Assembly: GCA_030042375.1 (NCBI GenBank)
Contig: JASHZU010000037.1
Coordinates: 1 to 7,628 of the forward strand
Length of the DNA stretch: 7,628 nt
Source of the DNA: Verrucomicrobiia bacterium
Lineage (GTDB): Bacteria > Verrucomicrobiota > Verrucomicrobiae > Limisphaerales > UBA11358
Reading direction: 5' to 3'
The notes under the pieces are model-generated. The model was not told the origin of the DNA and ran no database searches. It saw nothing but the letters and a program-made list of their open reading frames with translations. Positions 1 to 6,354 of the stretch are shown piece after piece (within the stretch, counting starts at the first letter, position 1; each line of letters opens with the position of its first letter). Made by a program: the position numbers and the translations under genes.

Positions 1-2
1 CC

Positions 3-1430
3 ATGCTCGTGCTGGGGCGGCGCCTGAAACGCCAGCACGGCGTGCGGCTGGGATTCGTCTACCACTTTTTTGCCCTCGGCGTCGCCATTTCTTTTTCCGC
101 CATCATCGTAAAGTTGAACTGGGCGCCCCTTCAACACATTGAATGGGCCACGGTCATCTTAGGCGCGCTTTTTCTCTTGAACCTGATTGATCGCTACGTC
201 TGGGAATATTATTTCAAACAACGGCACAACGTGGAGGTGCCCAAGTTCCTTGTGGAAGTGGTCCGGCTCGCCATCATCTTGCTGGCCGTTTTCCTGGTCC
301 TGAAATACGACTATCAACAATCCTTCACCGGCCTGCTCATCGCCCCGGGCATCCTCGTGGTCATCATCGGTTTCGCCATGCAGGATTCCGTCGGCAACAT
401 CATTTCCGGCCTGACCCTCCAGGTGGGCAAACCGTACCAGACTGGCGATTGGCTGGTGATTGACAGCCGTTACGCTGAGGTGATTGAAATCAATTGGCGC
501 GCCACCCGCCTGCGGACCCTGGATGACATCGTCATTGAAATTCCCCACCGCCTCATGGCCGGGCAAAACATCGTCAACTTAAATCGGCCCACGCGCAGCC
601 ATGCCATGCGCATTTCCGTGGGCATTGAATATTCTGCTCCGCCCACGCGCGTGAAAGATGTCCTGCTCCACGCCACCAGCAACGCCAAAGGCATCGCGCC
701 CGAGCCCAGGCCAAAGGTCTATTTGAAAAATTTCGGCGATTCCAGCATCGAGTACGAAATCAAATTCTGGCTCGAAGACCATTCGAAGTATTTTGAAGTC
801 TGCGATTCCATTCGTACCAACATGTGGTACAGCCTGCATCGCCACGGCATTAGGATGCCCTTCCCGACCCGCACCGTGCAGATCGAGCGTCCTGCGCGTG
901 ACAAACAGCAGGAAGTGCAGGGCGCCGCGCGGCTCATGCTCCGCCAGCAACCGCTCTTTAAATCCTTAACCGACGTGCAACTGGACGCGCTCTTTCCGCG
1001 CGGACAGGCCGTCCATTTCGGGCGTGATGAAAAATTGATTCACCAGGGTGATGATGGCGAGTCCATGTTCATCCTGGTGCAAGGCAAAGCCCACGTGTCC
1101 GTGGATCGCGACGGACATACTACGCAAGTAGCCTCACTCGGCCCCGGCGATTGCTTCGGCGAAATGTCCCTGCTAACAGGGGAAAAACGCAGCGCCACCG
1201 TCATGGCCGTTACGGATTGCGAAGTGGTGGAAATCGGCAAAACCGTGCTCGCCCAGAGCCTCAAGGAGAATCCCCAACTCGTCGCCCAACTTGGCGAATT
1301 GCTCGCCAAACGCCGCATGGAAACCGAAGGCATCCTGGCGGGGTCTGTCCCCTCGACCACGTTTGTCCGAAAACAAAAGGAATACGCCGATGGTTTCCTT
1401 CACAAGCTCCGGACGTTTTTCGAGTTGTGA
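3..1430 (+). CDS. MscS-family channel with C-terminal cyclic-nucleotide-binding domain (bCNG-like)
   Basis: Inner-membrane ion channel of the MscS superfamily, probably gated or modulated by a cyclic nucleotide. Hydrophobic segments lie at about residues 17-38, 46-63, 82-100 and 109-125. The last runs into the MscS pore-helix signature GFAMQDSVGNIISGL (123-137) and the beta domain VGKPYQTGDW (141-150) through about 196, with the alpha/beta vestibule domain to about 290. A cNMP-binding fold occupies about 318-435, and its phosphate-binding cassette is FGEMSLLTGEKRSATV (385-400), with the expected Glu387 and Arg396. This order matches the known bacterial cyclic-nucleotide-gated MscS relatives, which respond poorly to osmotic tension. 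The first ATG lies two bases from the window edge with no visible ribosome site, so the real start and further membrane helices may lie upstream. The stop is six bases before the lipoprotein gene, suggesting one transcript. Family assignment is firm; the ligand and the transported ion are not determined. Confidence 0.93.
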   Translation: MLVLGRRLKRQHGVRLGFVYHFFALGVAISFSAIIVKLNWAPLQHIEWATVILGALFLLNLIDRYVWEYYFKQRHNVEVPKFLVEVVRLAIILLAVFLVLKYDYQQSFTGLLIAPGILVVIIGFAMQDSVGNIISGLTLQVGKPYQTGDWLVIDSRYAEVIEINWRATRLRTLDDIVIEIPHRLMAGQNIVNLNRPTRSHAMRISVGIEYSAPPTRVKDVLLHATSNAKGIAPEPRPKVYLKNFGDSSIEYEIKFWLEDHSKYFEVCDSIRTNMWYSLHRHGIRMPFPTRTVQIERPARDKQQEVQGAARLMLRQQPLFKSLTDVQLDALFPRGQAVHFGRDEKLIHQGDDGESMFILVQGKAHVSVDRDGHTTQVASLGPGDCFGEMSLLTGEKRSATVMAVTDCEVVEIGKTVLAQSLKENPQLVAQLGELLAKRRMETEGILAGSVPSTTFVRKQKEYADGFLHKLRTFFEL

Positions 1431-1436
1431 TAAATA

Positions 1437-1955
1437 ATGAAAACGCCGATTCTATTCTTATTATTGGCATTGACGGCTCTTTTGGCAGGGTGCAGTCATT
1501 CTCCTAAAAATGTACGCGCGAACGGGGACGGGTTTTTCACGCTTACGAACAACGAAGGCATCGTATACTGGGGGTATCTACATGATCCAACGACAAATGA
1601 CGTGCAGTTTGTCCTTCTATTACCAGCCGCAGACCAAACTGGTCCGGGTGGTGTTGAAGGTAGTCAACGGCCCGGCTATGATTATTACGATTATTTCTAT
1701 TTGAAAACCAAACGCGATAACCATCTGTGGAAGATCGAGACTAACGTAAGCCAAAAAACCGGAACCGGATCCCTTCAATTTTCGGATTTAACAGCAAATA
1801 CAGTCGCATATATAGATTTGGGCCGAAGCCGAACATGGCGGATTTCTGATAACGGGATTTTGACTCCACTCGATAAGATTGACCCAACGATTGCTGAAAA
1901 GGTTCTGCATGCGTCTGAATCTTCATTCAAGATGTTGAATCCAACAGCGGAATGA
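1437..1955 (+). CDS. Small lipoprotein of unknown function
   Basis: A 172-residue protein I do not recognise. The N-terminus is a clear lipoprotein signal: Lys2, a hydrophobic run at 5-17, and the lipobox LAGC (16-19) with Cys19 as the lipidation site. Ser20 at +2 would suit outer-membrane sorting under the E. coli rule, which may not hold here. The mature part has no obvious family motif; it is rich in Asn, Thr, Asp and Tyr (for example GYDYYDYFYLKTK) and looks like a small beta-rich domain. The ATG is six bases after the channel stop, so co-transcription is likely and a role in the same envelope process is possible. There is no good Shine-Dalgarno upstream, so expression may depend on translational coupling. 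GC is visibly lower than in neighbouring genes (78 of 180 bases in three sampled lines, against 36 of 60 in 961-1020), suggesting a lineage-specific or acquired gene. Confidence 0.82.
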   Translation: MKTPILFLLLALTALLAGCSHSPKNVRANGDGFFTLTNNEGIVYWGYLHDPTTNDVQFVLLLPAADQTGPGGVEGSQRPGYDYYDYFYLKTKRDNHLWKIETNVSQKTGTGSLQFSDLTANTVAYIDLGRSRTWRISDNGILTPLDKIDPTIAEKVLHASESSFKMLNPTAE

Positions 1956-1979
1956 TTTCAAACTGTACCACCCGTGCCA

Positions 1980-2960
1980 TCAGGCCAATTGCAGAATTTT
2001 CCTGGCAGAATTTCGAACAGCCTCGGCCAGTTCGCGCGGTTTGAGCACTTCGGCATCGCCGCCCCAGCTTAAAACCCAGCGTTCGATTTCAATCAGGCTG
2101 GAAAGTTTCAAATGCAGCTCCACGTCGCCATTTTTGAGTTCCTTCAGCCGCTGTGACTCGTGCCATTTCTTTTCACGGATGTAATCCGCCGCGCGGGCAT
2201 TGAACCGAAGGACCACGTCAAACTCCCCTTCCCCGGAATGGACGCCGAAGCTGTCGCGCAATTCCTTTTCCAGCGAAAACTTTCCGCGTTCAAAAATTTG
2301 GCCAGTGGGCTTCATCGCCCGGATGCGCGCCGGGACAAATTTCCGGATGTCCTTCCGCGCATGGTCGAAGGCGAACAAAAACCATTCGCCGTTGATGTTC
2401 GCCAAATGATACGGGTCAACCGTCCGCGCCTCGGATTTCCCCGCGCCGGGCTTGCGATAATCCAATTCGAGCTGTTGCCGCTGCGCCACCGCTCGCGCCA
2501 GCGCGTCGAAAATTTTCAAATCCACAATCGGCTCCACGCTGGTGCGGAAGGAAATCGTTTGCCCCACGTCCGCCAGGCTCAGGGAAATCGTGTCCGGCAG
2601 CGATTGCTCCATCTTTTTAATCGCCGAGAGCAGCGGCCGCTCGAAACTCGTGCCGCGATACTGTTGCAACGCCTTCTCCGCGACCACGAGCGCGAACAAC
2701 TCGCCCTCGGTGATTTGCATCGTGGGGAACGCACTGACCTCGCCGTTATAAAAATAGCCGTTGTGGTTGGCGTCGAACTGGATGGGCAAGTTCATCCGGT
2801 CGCGCATGAATTCGATATCGCGATGGATGGTCTTGGCCGCGACTTCGATTTCCGCCGCCAGCGTGGACGCGTTGGGGAATTTGCCCGACTGCAACGCCTG
2901 ATGGATGCGCAACATCCGTTCCAGCGGCGGGCGCGAGCGCAGCAAGGGATTGTCTGGCAT
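1980..2960 (-). CDS. WYL-domain transcriptional regulator (YafY/DeoR-like)
   Basis: Cytoplasmic DNA-binding regulator of 326 residues from the chosen start. Residues about 12-60 form the HTH (LERMLRIHQAL... TLAAEIEVAAKTIHRDIEFM), typical of HTH_11/DeoR-like WYL proteins. Residues about 145-215 form the WYL domain, with DPYHLANINGEWFLFAFD (182-199) and IRKFVPARI (205-213). The eponymous Trp-Tyr-Leu is Trp193-Phe194-Leu195 here. The C-terminal part (about 245-322) fits a WCX extension (RWVLSWGGDAEVLKPREL). The reading frame extends upstream to a TTG at 3017, but homology begins only after the ATG at 2960, so I use the ATG. WYL domains are thought to sense ligands such as nucleotides or nucleic acid and often control stress or DNA-repair genes; the ligand here is unknown. 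It is divergent from the acyltransferase gene (104 bases between starts), so autoregulation or control of that gene is possible. It converges on the lipoprotein gene with 24 bases between stops. Confidence 0.9.
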   Translation of the reverse strand: MPDNPLLRSRPPLERMLRIHQALQSGKFPNASTLAAEIEVAAKTIHRDIEFMRDRMNLPIQFDANHNGYFYNGEVSAFPTMQITEGELFALVVAEKALQQYRGTSFERPLLSAIKKMEQSLPDTISLSLADVGQTISFRTSVEPIVDLKIFDALARAVAQRQQLELDYRKPGAGKSEARTVDPYHLANINGEWFLFAFDHARKDIRKFVPARIRAMKPTGQIFERGKFSLEKELRDSFGVHSGEGEFDVVLRFNARAADYIREKKWHESQRLKELKNGDVELHLKLSSLIEIERWVLSWGGDAEVLKPRELAEAVRNSARKILQLA

Positions 2961-3064
2961 ATGATTTGAAATTTGGCGGCCAAAAATTAGAGGCTCAGCC
3001 GAACGGTTGCAACGCAATTTGAATTTCGCTTTTCCCTTGCGCGGGTTTCGCTTAGCTTGCGCGC

Positions 3065-3751
3065 ATGTTCAAGCCAGCCGATTTGTTTGACCTGAAACAG
3101 ACCGAACACGCCGCGATTTTTGCGGACTGCAAGTTCGCCTGGGATGCCCTCAAGAAAATTGAGGGCTATATCAAGGCGAACCTTAAACCGGGACTTCATA
3201 ATAAATGCGATGGCGTGGCGTTCATCGGCGACAACGTCTTTATCGGCGAAGGCACGGTCGTTGAAGATGGCGTTATGATTAAAGGGCCGGCCATCATCGG
3301 GAAGAATTGCCAGATTCGGCACAACGCCTACCTCCGCGAAAACGTCATCATCGGCGACAATTGCGTGGTGGGCAATTCAACTGAACTGAAAAATTCGTTC
3401 ATGTTCAATAACGCCGCCGCGCCGCACTATAATTACGTCGGCGATTCGATCCTTGGATACAAGGCGCACCTGGGGGCGGGCGTGAAAATTTCCAATTTCA
3501 AATTGTTTCCGGGCAACATCATGATGGAACTGGACGGCAAACCGTTTGATACCGGCCTGCGAAAATTCGGCGCGCTGCTGGGCGATAGTGCGGAAGTCGG
3601 CTGCAACGCCGTGCTCAATCCCGGCAGCATCGTGGGCCGCGGCGCGGTCATTTATCCCAACGTCTTTTGGCGCGGAATCCTTCCTGCCAACAACATCGCC
3701 AAAAACAAGGCGGAAGTTGAAATCGTCGTGAAACGGCCGAGGGAAAAGTAA
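3065..3751 (+). CDS. Left-handed beta-helix acyltransferase-like protein (GlmU C-terminal type)
   Basis: A 228-residue cytoplasmic protein built of hexapeptide repeats (IGDNVFIGEGTVVEDGVMIKG, then AIIGKN, VIIGDN and LGAGVKI), giving a left-handed beta-helix over about residues 50-205. The stretch HYNYVGDSILG (121-131) followed by LGAGVKISNF (136-145) parallels the acetyltransferase active-site region of GlmU (NHLSYIGDAEIG...IGAGTITCNY), which places His121 near the acyl-acceptor site. The closest family type is the GlmU/glucose-1-phosphate thymidylyltransferase C-terminal domain. The N-terminal nucleotidyltransferase domain is missing: only about 45 helical residues precede the helix, and no sugar-nucleotide GxGTRL motif is present. 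Homologues are often labelled UDP-GlcNAc diphosphorylase, but that activity is not supported here; acetylation of an amino sugar for envelope or nucleotide-sugar synthesis is the likelier role. The ATG start gives the natural N-terminus, without an evident Shine-Dalgarno. Confidence 0.87.
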   Translation: MFKPADLFDLKQTEHAAIFADCKFAWDALKKIEGYIKANLKPGLHNKCDGVAFIGDNVFIGEGTVVEDGVMIKGPAIIGKNCQIRHNAYLRENVIIGDNCVVGNSTELKNSFMFNNAAAPHYNYVGDSILGYKAHLGAGVKISNFKLFPGNIMMELDGKPFDTGLRKFGALLGDSAEVGCNAVLNPGSIVGRGAVIYPNVFWRGILPANNIAKNKAEVEIVVKRPREK

Positions 3752-4972
3752 CTACGGCTTCTTCAAAATCTTCCCAAACTCGCCCTCGTCCGGCTCGATT
3801 TCGATGCGATGAACATCGCCGCCACCACTTGCGGGTCGCGAACTGGGCGCCGGGGTGTGGGAGGTTTGCCGTTCCACACGCGGCGCAGCGGTTGGAAGTT
3901 TTGGCGGCATCGCCGGCAACGCCGCGGCGGCAGGCACATCATCCACCATTTTGTCTTCCGCCGATTCCGCATTTTTGTCCGGGATATAAAAATTCGTGCG
4001 TCCGTCCAGCCAGCGGGCATAGCGCTGGAATGTCCACATGCCGTGGTCCGCACCCGTCTCGATGGCAGACATGATTTTGAAAAACTCGCGCGTGCGGATG
4101 AAATTTTTCACCGCGTTCGTGGCCATGAGGATTTCGCATTCCGGCACGCGGATGTTCAGGTCCTCGCGATAACGCAGCCGCTGCGAAACCACCGCGACCA
4201 GGCAATCCGCCAGTTGCGCGCACACCGCGCTTTGGATTTCCGCCGGGAACGCCGACGCCACGCGCTGGATGGCCTCCGCGCACGTCGAGGAGTGCACCGT
4301 GGCCAGCACCAGGTGCCCTGTCTCGGACGCGCTCAATGTCAGACGCATGCATTCCGGCTCGCGCATTTCTCCCACCATCAGCACGTCCGGGTCCTCGCGC
4401 AACGCGTCCAGCAACGCCTGCTCAAAACTCGGTGTGTCTCGCCCCACTTCGCGCTGGCGGATATACGCCCGCCGCGAGCGAAACGTGTATTCGATCGGGC
4501 TTTCCACCGTGATGATGTGCCGCGGCTCCGTCAAATTGATTTCCTGGATCAACGCCGCCAGCGTCGAAGACTTACCTGATCCCGTCGCACCGCTGACAAG
4601 AATCAAACCGTGCGTATTCTTGATGAGCTTCTTCAGGTCGGGATGGAGATTCAGTTTTTCGACGGTGGCTTGGAACGCGCCGAGCAGCCGGATGGCCAGC
4701 CCAACCCCGCGCGCCGTTTGAAAAATATTGATGCGGCACCGCACACCGCCGACCGTGCGCGACAGGTCAAACGACCGCCGCTCCACGAACTGTGGCCATT
4801 GTTCCTCGCCGACCAATCGCCGGGCAAATTCCATTAGCACGCCGGGCGCAACCGGCTCGCCCGTCACCCGCAATGTCCCGCGCACGCGCAGGGCGGCGGG
4901 CATGCCCGGTTCCAGGTGCAGGTCGCTCGCCCCGTTCGCCGCCGCCGAATCAATCAAAGAATCCAAAGTCAT
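3752..4972 (-). CDS. PilT-like type IV pilus/secretion ATPase with Pro/Ala-rich tail
   Basis: A 406-residue secretion-superfamily ATPase, aligning over its first ~335 residues with the twitching-motility retraction ATPase PilT. Visible elements are the N-terminal ASDLHLEPG (16-23 and on), Walker A GATGSGKSS (128-136), the Asp-box region VESPIEY (156-162), QREVGRDT (173-180), Walker B DPDVLMVGEMRE (194-205) with Glu202, and the His box TGHLVLATVHS (218-228). The segment AVKNFIRT (287-294) sits where PilT has AIRNLIRE, and ETGADHGMWTFQ (305-316) matches the helix after it. Two things depart from PilT: the Asp box has Ser158 where Asp is usual, and residues about 340-406 add a Pro/Ala/Ser-rich, then acidic, tail of unknown role. 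It probably forms a hexamer at the base of a pilus or type II-like machine. It lies 102 bases downstream of the secreted-protein gene on the same strand, so co-transcription is possible. PilT is the best match, but a diverged PilT/PilU-type paralogue is likely. Confidence 0.9.
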   Translation of the reverse strand: MTLDSLIDSAAANGASDLHLEPGMPAALRVRGTLRVTGEPVAPGVLMEFARRLVGEEQWPQFVERRSFDLSRTVGGVRCRINIFQTARGVGLAIRLLGAFQATVEKLNLHPDLKKLIKNTHGLILVSGATGSGKSSTLAALIQEINLTEPRHIITVESPIEYTFRSRRAYIRQREVGRDTPSFEQALLDALREDPDVLMVGEMREPECMRLTLSASETGHLVLATVHSSTCAEAIQRVASAFPAEIQSAVCAQLADCLVAVVSQRLRYREDLNIRVPECEILMATNAVKNFIRTREFFKIMSAIETGADHGMWTFQRYARWLDGRTNFYIPDKNAESAEDKMVDDVPAAAALPAMPPKLPTAAPRVERQTSHTPAPSSRPASGGGDVHRIEIEPDEGEFGKILKKP

Positions 4973-5074
4973 ATATGTTATTTATCCAACACCGGAAGTG
5001 CCGGAAAGTCTTTAAACTACAGCAAGTTTTACACCTAAATTTGCCGTTTGGGAAAAAGAAAGTTGCATAAAGCC

Positions 5075-6166
5075 TCATTGCAGGATGACTGTGTAGAAAC
5101 GCCCCTGGTCAGTCGTGTTCGTATCGATATATTGATAATCGTTTATCGGCATCTCCGTTGGCGGGCCCAAATTCGTCCAACTGCCGACTGGCATCGCCAG
5201 GTTTGTGCTGGTGAGTATGCTATAATTCAGCCCGGTCACGTTGGTGAAAGTGACCTGGATATTTCCATCGGGCAACAAATTGGCGGTCAGCGTGGGAGGT
5301 GTGTAATTCAGGTTATACCCCAGGATGCTCATCGCCGTTAAATCGGGTGAAGAAAGCGGGGCTTCCACGCCCGGGTTGAAGGTAGCGTCATATGAGTCAG
5401 CCGCGTTGGTGGGCATCCAGTCCTGAGGATCACCTCCGGGCCCAGTATTAAAATACTTCAAGGGCGTGACGCCATTATCGATAGAAAAGTAGGCGCCGGG
5501 GTCGAACTCGTTCAAATCCCGGACACCGTTGGTAAAGCGAAACAAGTCATAAGGCACATAACCGTCGTTCAAGAGTTGTCCAAGGCCGTAATAGCGGCCC
5601 ATCAGCTTGCTGGTTTCGCGCTCCGCCACGGCGATAAAATCATATTCACCTGGCACTGCGCGATTGGTGGGGGAAAATGTCCAGGCAACATCGGAAGCAA
5701 ACATGACTTGGCCGTCGTTATTTGTGTCATTGGGATCGACGCCAAAAATGGATGCCATATCCGGCAGCGCTTTGATTTCCGCGTCGGGAATCCACCATAT
5801 CCCTGAGTCTGTGGGATCGTTGGGAGGCAGGCTGGCCACGGCTTCGTTGTCCGCAGGGGTGGTGGCACCATCTGACAGGGCCTGGACCACAAAGGAATAA
5901 GGAGGATTGCCTTGCAGGTCAAAAATGCTTTTGCCAAGCCCCGAACCCGAATTCCCCCAAATCACCGTGATATTCAGGGTAATGGGGTTAGTAAACAGGC
6001 TTGAATAGGCCTGTGTCACCACGCCGTAAGCGGCCTCAATTTGCGCAGCGTTCGGCTGCATGATGACGCTGGAATCAAAGTTGATATTGAAAGTAAGCGC
6101 GCGCGCCGGCCATGGCAAAATCATCAGCGCTAAAGCCGGAATCAGGGCACGATGTAACGCAAACAT
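5075..6166 (-). CDS. Secreted metalloprotease-like protein with degraded zinc motif
   Basis: A 363-residue exported protein. The signal peptide is residues 1-23 (hydrophobic core 7-18, ARA before the likely cut at 23/24). The mature part (about 24-288) resembles a secreted metalloprotease-like family (NF038122 type, recalled from memory): FNINFDSSV near the start, then EYDFIAVAERETSKLMGR (174-191), YDLFRFTNGVRDL (206-218), YFSIDNG (226-232), GGDPQDW (244-250) and DLTAMSILGYNL (275-286). That family normally has His-Glu-x-x-Glu before MGR; here the positions are Arg183, Glu184 and Lys187, so zinc binding and proteolysis are doubtful. Residues about 290-363 form a module with STNL, W..LG and RFYTV, recurrent at the C-termini of secreted Verrucomicrobiota proteins; there is no PEP-CTERM tail. 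The Asp/Asn-rich PNDTNNDGQ (145-153) may bind calcium. It is divergent from the prepilin-like gene. Export is well supported; the function is not known. Confidence 0.85.
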   Translation of the reverse strand: MFALHRALIPALALMILPWPARALTFNINFDSSVIMQPNAAQIEAAYGVVTQAYSSLFTNPITLNITVIWGNSGSGLGKSIFDLQGNPPYSFVVQALSDGATTPADNEAVASLPPNDPTDSGIWWIPDAEIKALPDMASIFGVDPNDTNNDGQVMFASDVAWTFSPTNRAVPGEYDFIAVAERETSKLMGRYYGLGQLLNDGYVPYDLFRFTNGVRDLNEFDPGAYFSIDNGVTPLKYFNTGPGGDPQDWMPTNAADSYDATFNPGVEAPLSSPDLTAMSILGYNLNYTPPTLTANLLPDGNIQVTFTNVTGLNYSILTSTNLAMPVGSWTNLGPPTEMPINDYQYIDTNTTDQGRFYTVILQ

Positions 6167-6226
6167 GTTTACAATTCACTTCATTTTTGGCGCCTCTCTC
6201 CCCTGCATTCGTTCCCTTCGGGCTCT

Positions 6227-6232
6227 ATTTTA
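6227..6232 (-). promoter_or_regulatory. Possible -10 element for the secreted-protein gene
   Basis: Read on the minus strand this is TAAAAT, five of six matches to the bacterial -10 consensus, about 60 bases before the start at 6166. No matching -35 hexamer sits at the usual 16-18 base spacing, so this is only a weak candidate. The AT-rich stretch around it (6226-6258) is the most promoter-like part of the divergent intergenic region. Confidence 0.2.
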
Positions 6233-6264
6233 CCGTATCTTTAAATTCCCCATTTGTCCAACCG

Positions 6265-6282
6265 AAAGGCTCTCCCGCCTTT
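6265..6282. other. Perfect 6-bp inverted repeat (hairpin) in divergent intergenic region
   Basis: AAAGGC and GCCTTT flank a six-base loop TCTCCC. The following GGGGAG (6283-6288) can instead pair with CTCCC (6272-6276), so two mutually exclusive stems are possible. It lies within the 188-base gap between the divergent secreted-protein and prepilin-like genes and could be an operator, a leader-RNA element or chance. No downstream T-run makes it a terminator in either direction. The rest of the gap (6167-6354) shows no other gene. Confidence 0.35.
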
Positions 6283-6354
6283 GGGGAGGCATTCATTAAT
6301 TCGATTTATTTTGTAACGTTTTGTCTTGGGAACGGTTAGTATCATTGCAAGGCA

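Noticed and set aside
2160..2969. Open frame of 269 codons on the plus strand opposite the WYL regulator gene
   Set aside because: It lies wholly antisense to a gene with clear HTH and WYL domains; its Arg/His-rich product has no recognisable domain or signal, as expected of a complementary-strand shadow.
2961..3017. Upstream TTG start adding 19 residues to the WYL regulator
   Set aside because: The extra residues show no conservation with HTH proteins, the start is TTG, and the ATG at 2960 fits the usual N-terminus.
3737..3776. Possible bidirectional terminator at the convergent junction
   Set aside because: The stems found (GCCG/CGGC with a 15-base loop; GGGAA/TTCCC with a long loop) are too weak and lack T-runs.
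3809..4579. Open frame of 256 codons on the plus strand opposite the PilT-like gene
   Set aside because: Antisense to the Walker A/Walker B-bearing ATPase; the product is extremely Arg/His-rich and matches no family I know.
4989..5004. CCGG-AAGTG-CCGG inverted repeat upstream of the PilT-like gene as an operator or terminator
   Set aside because: Only four-base arms that are each self-complementary, and no T-run follows in either direction.
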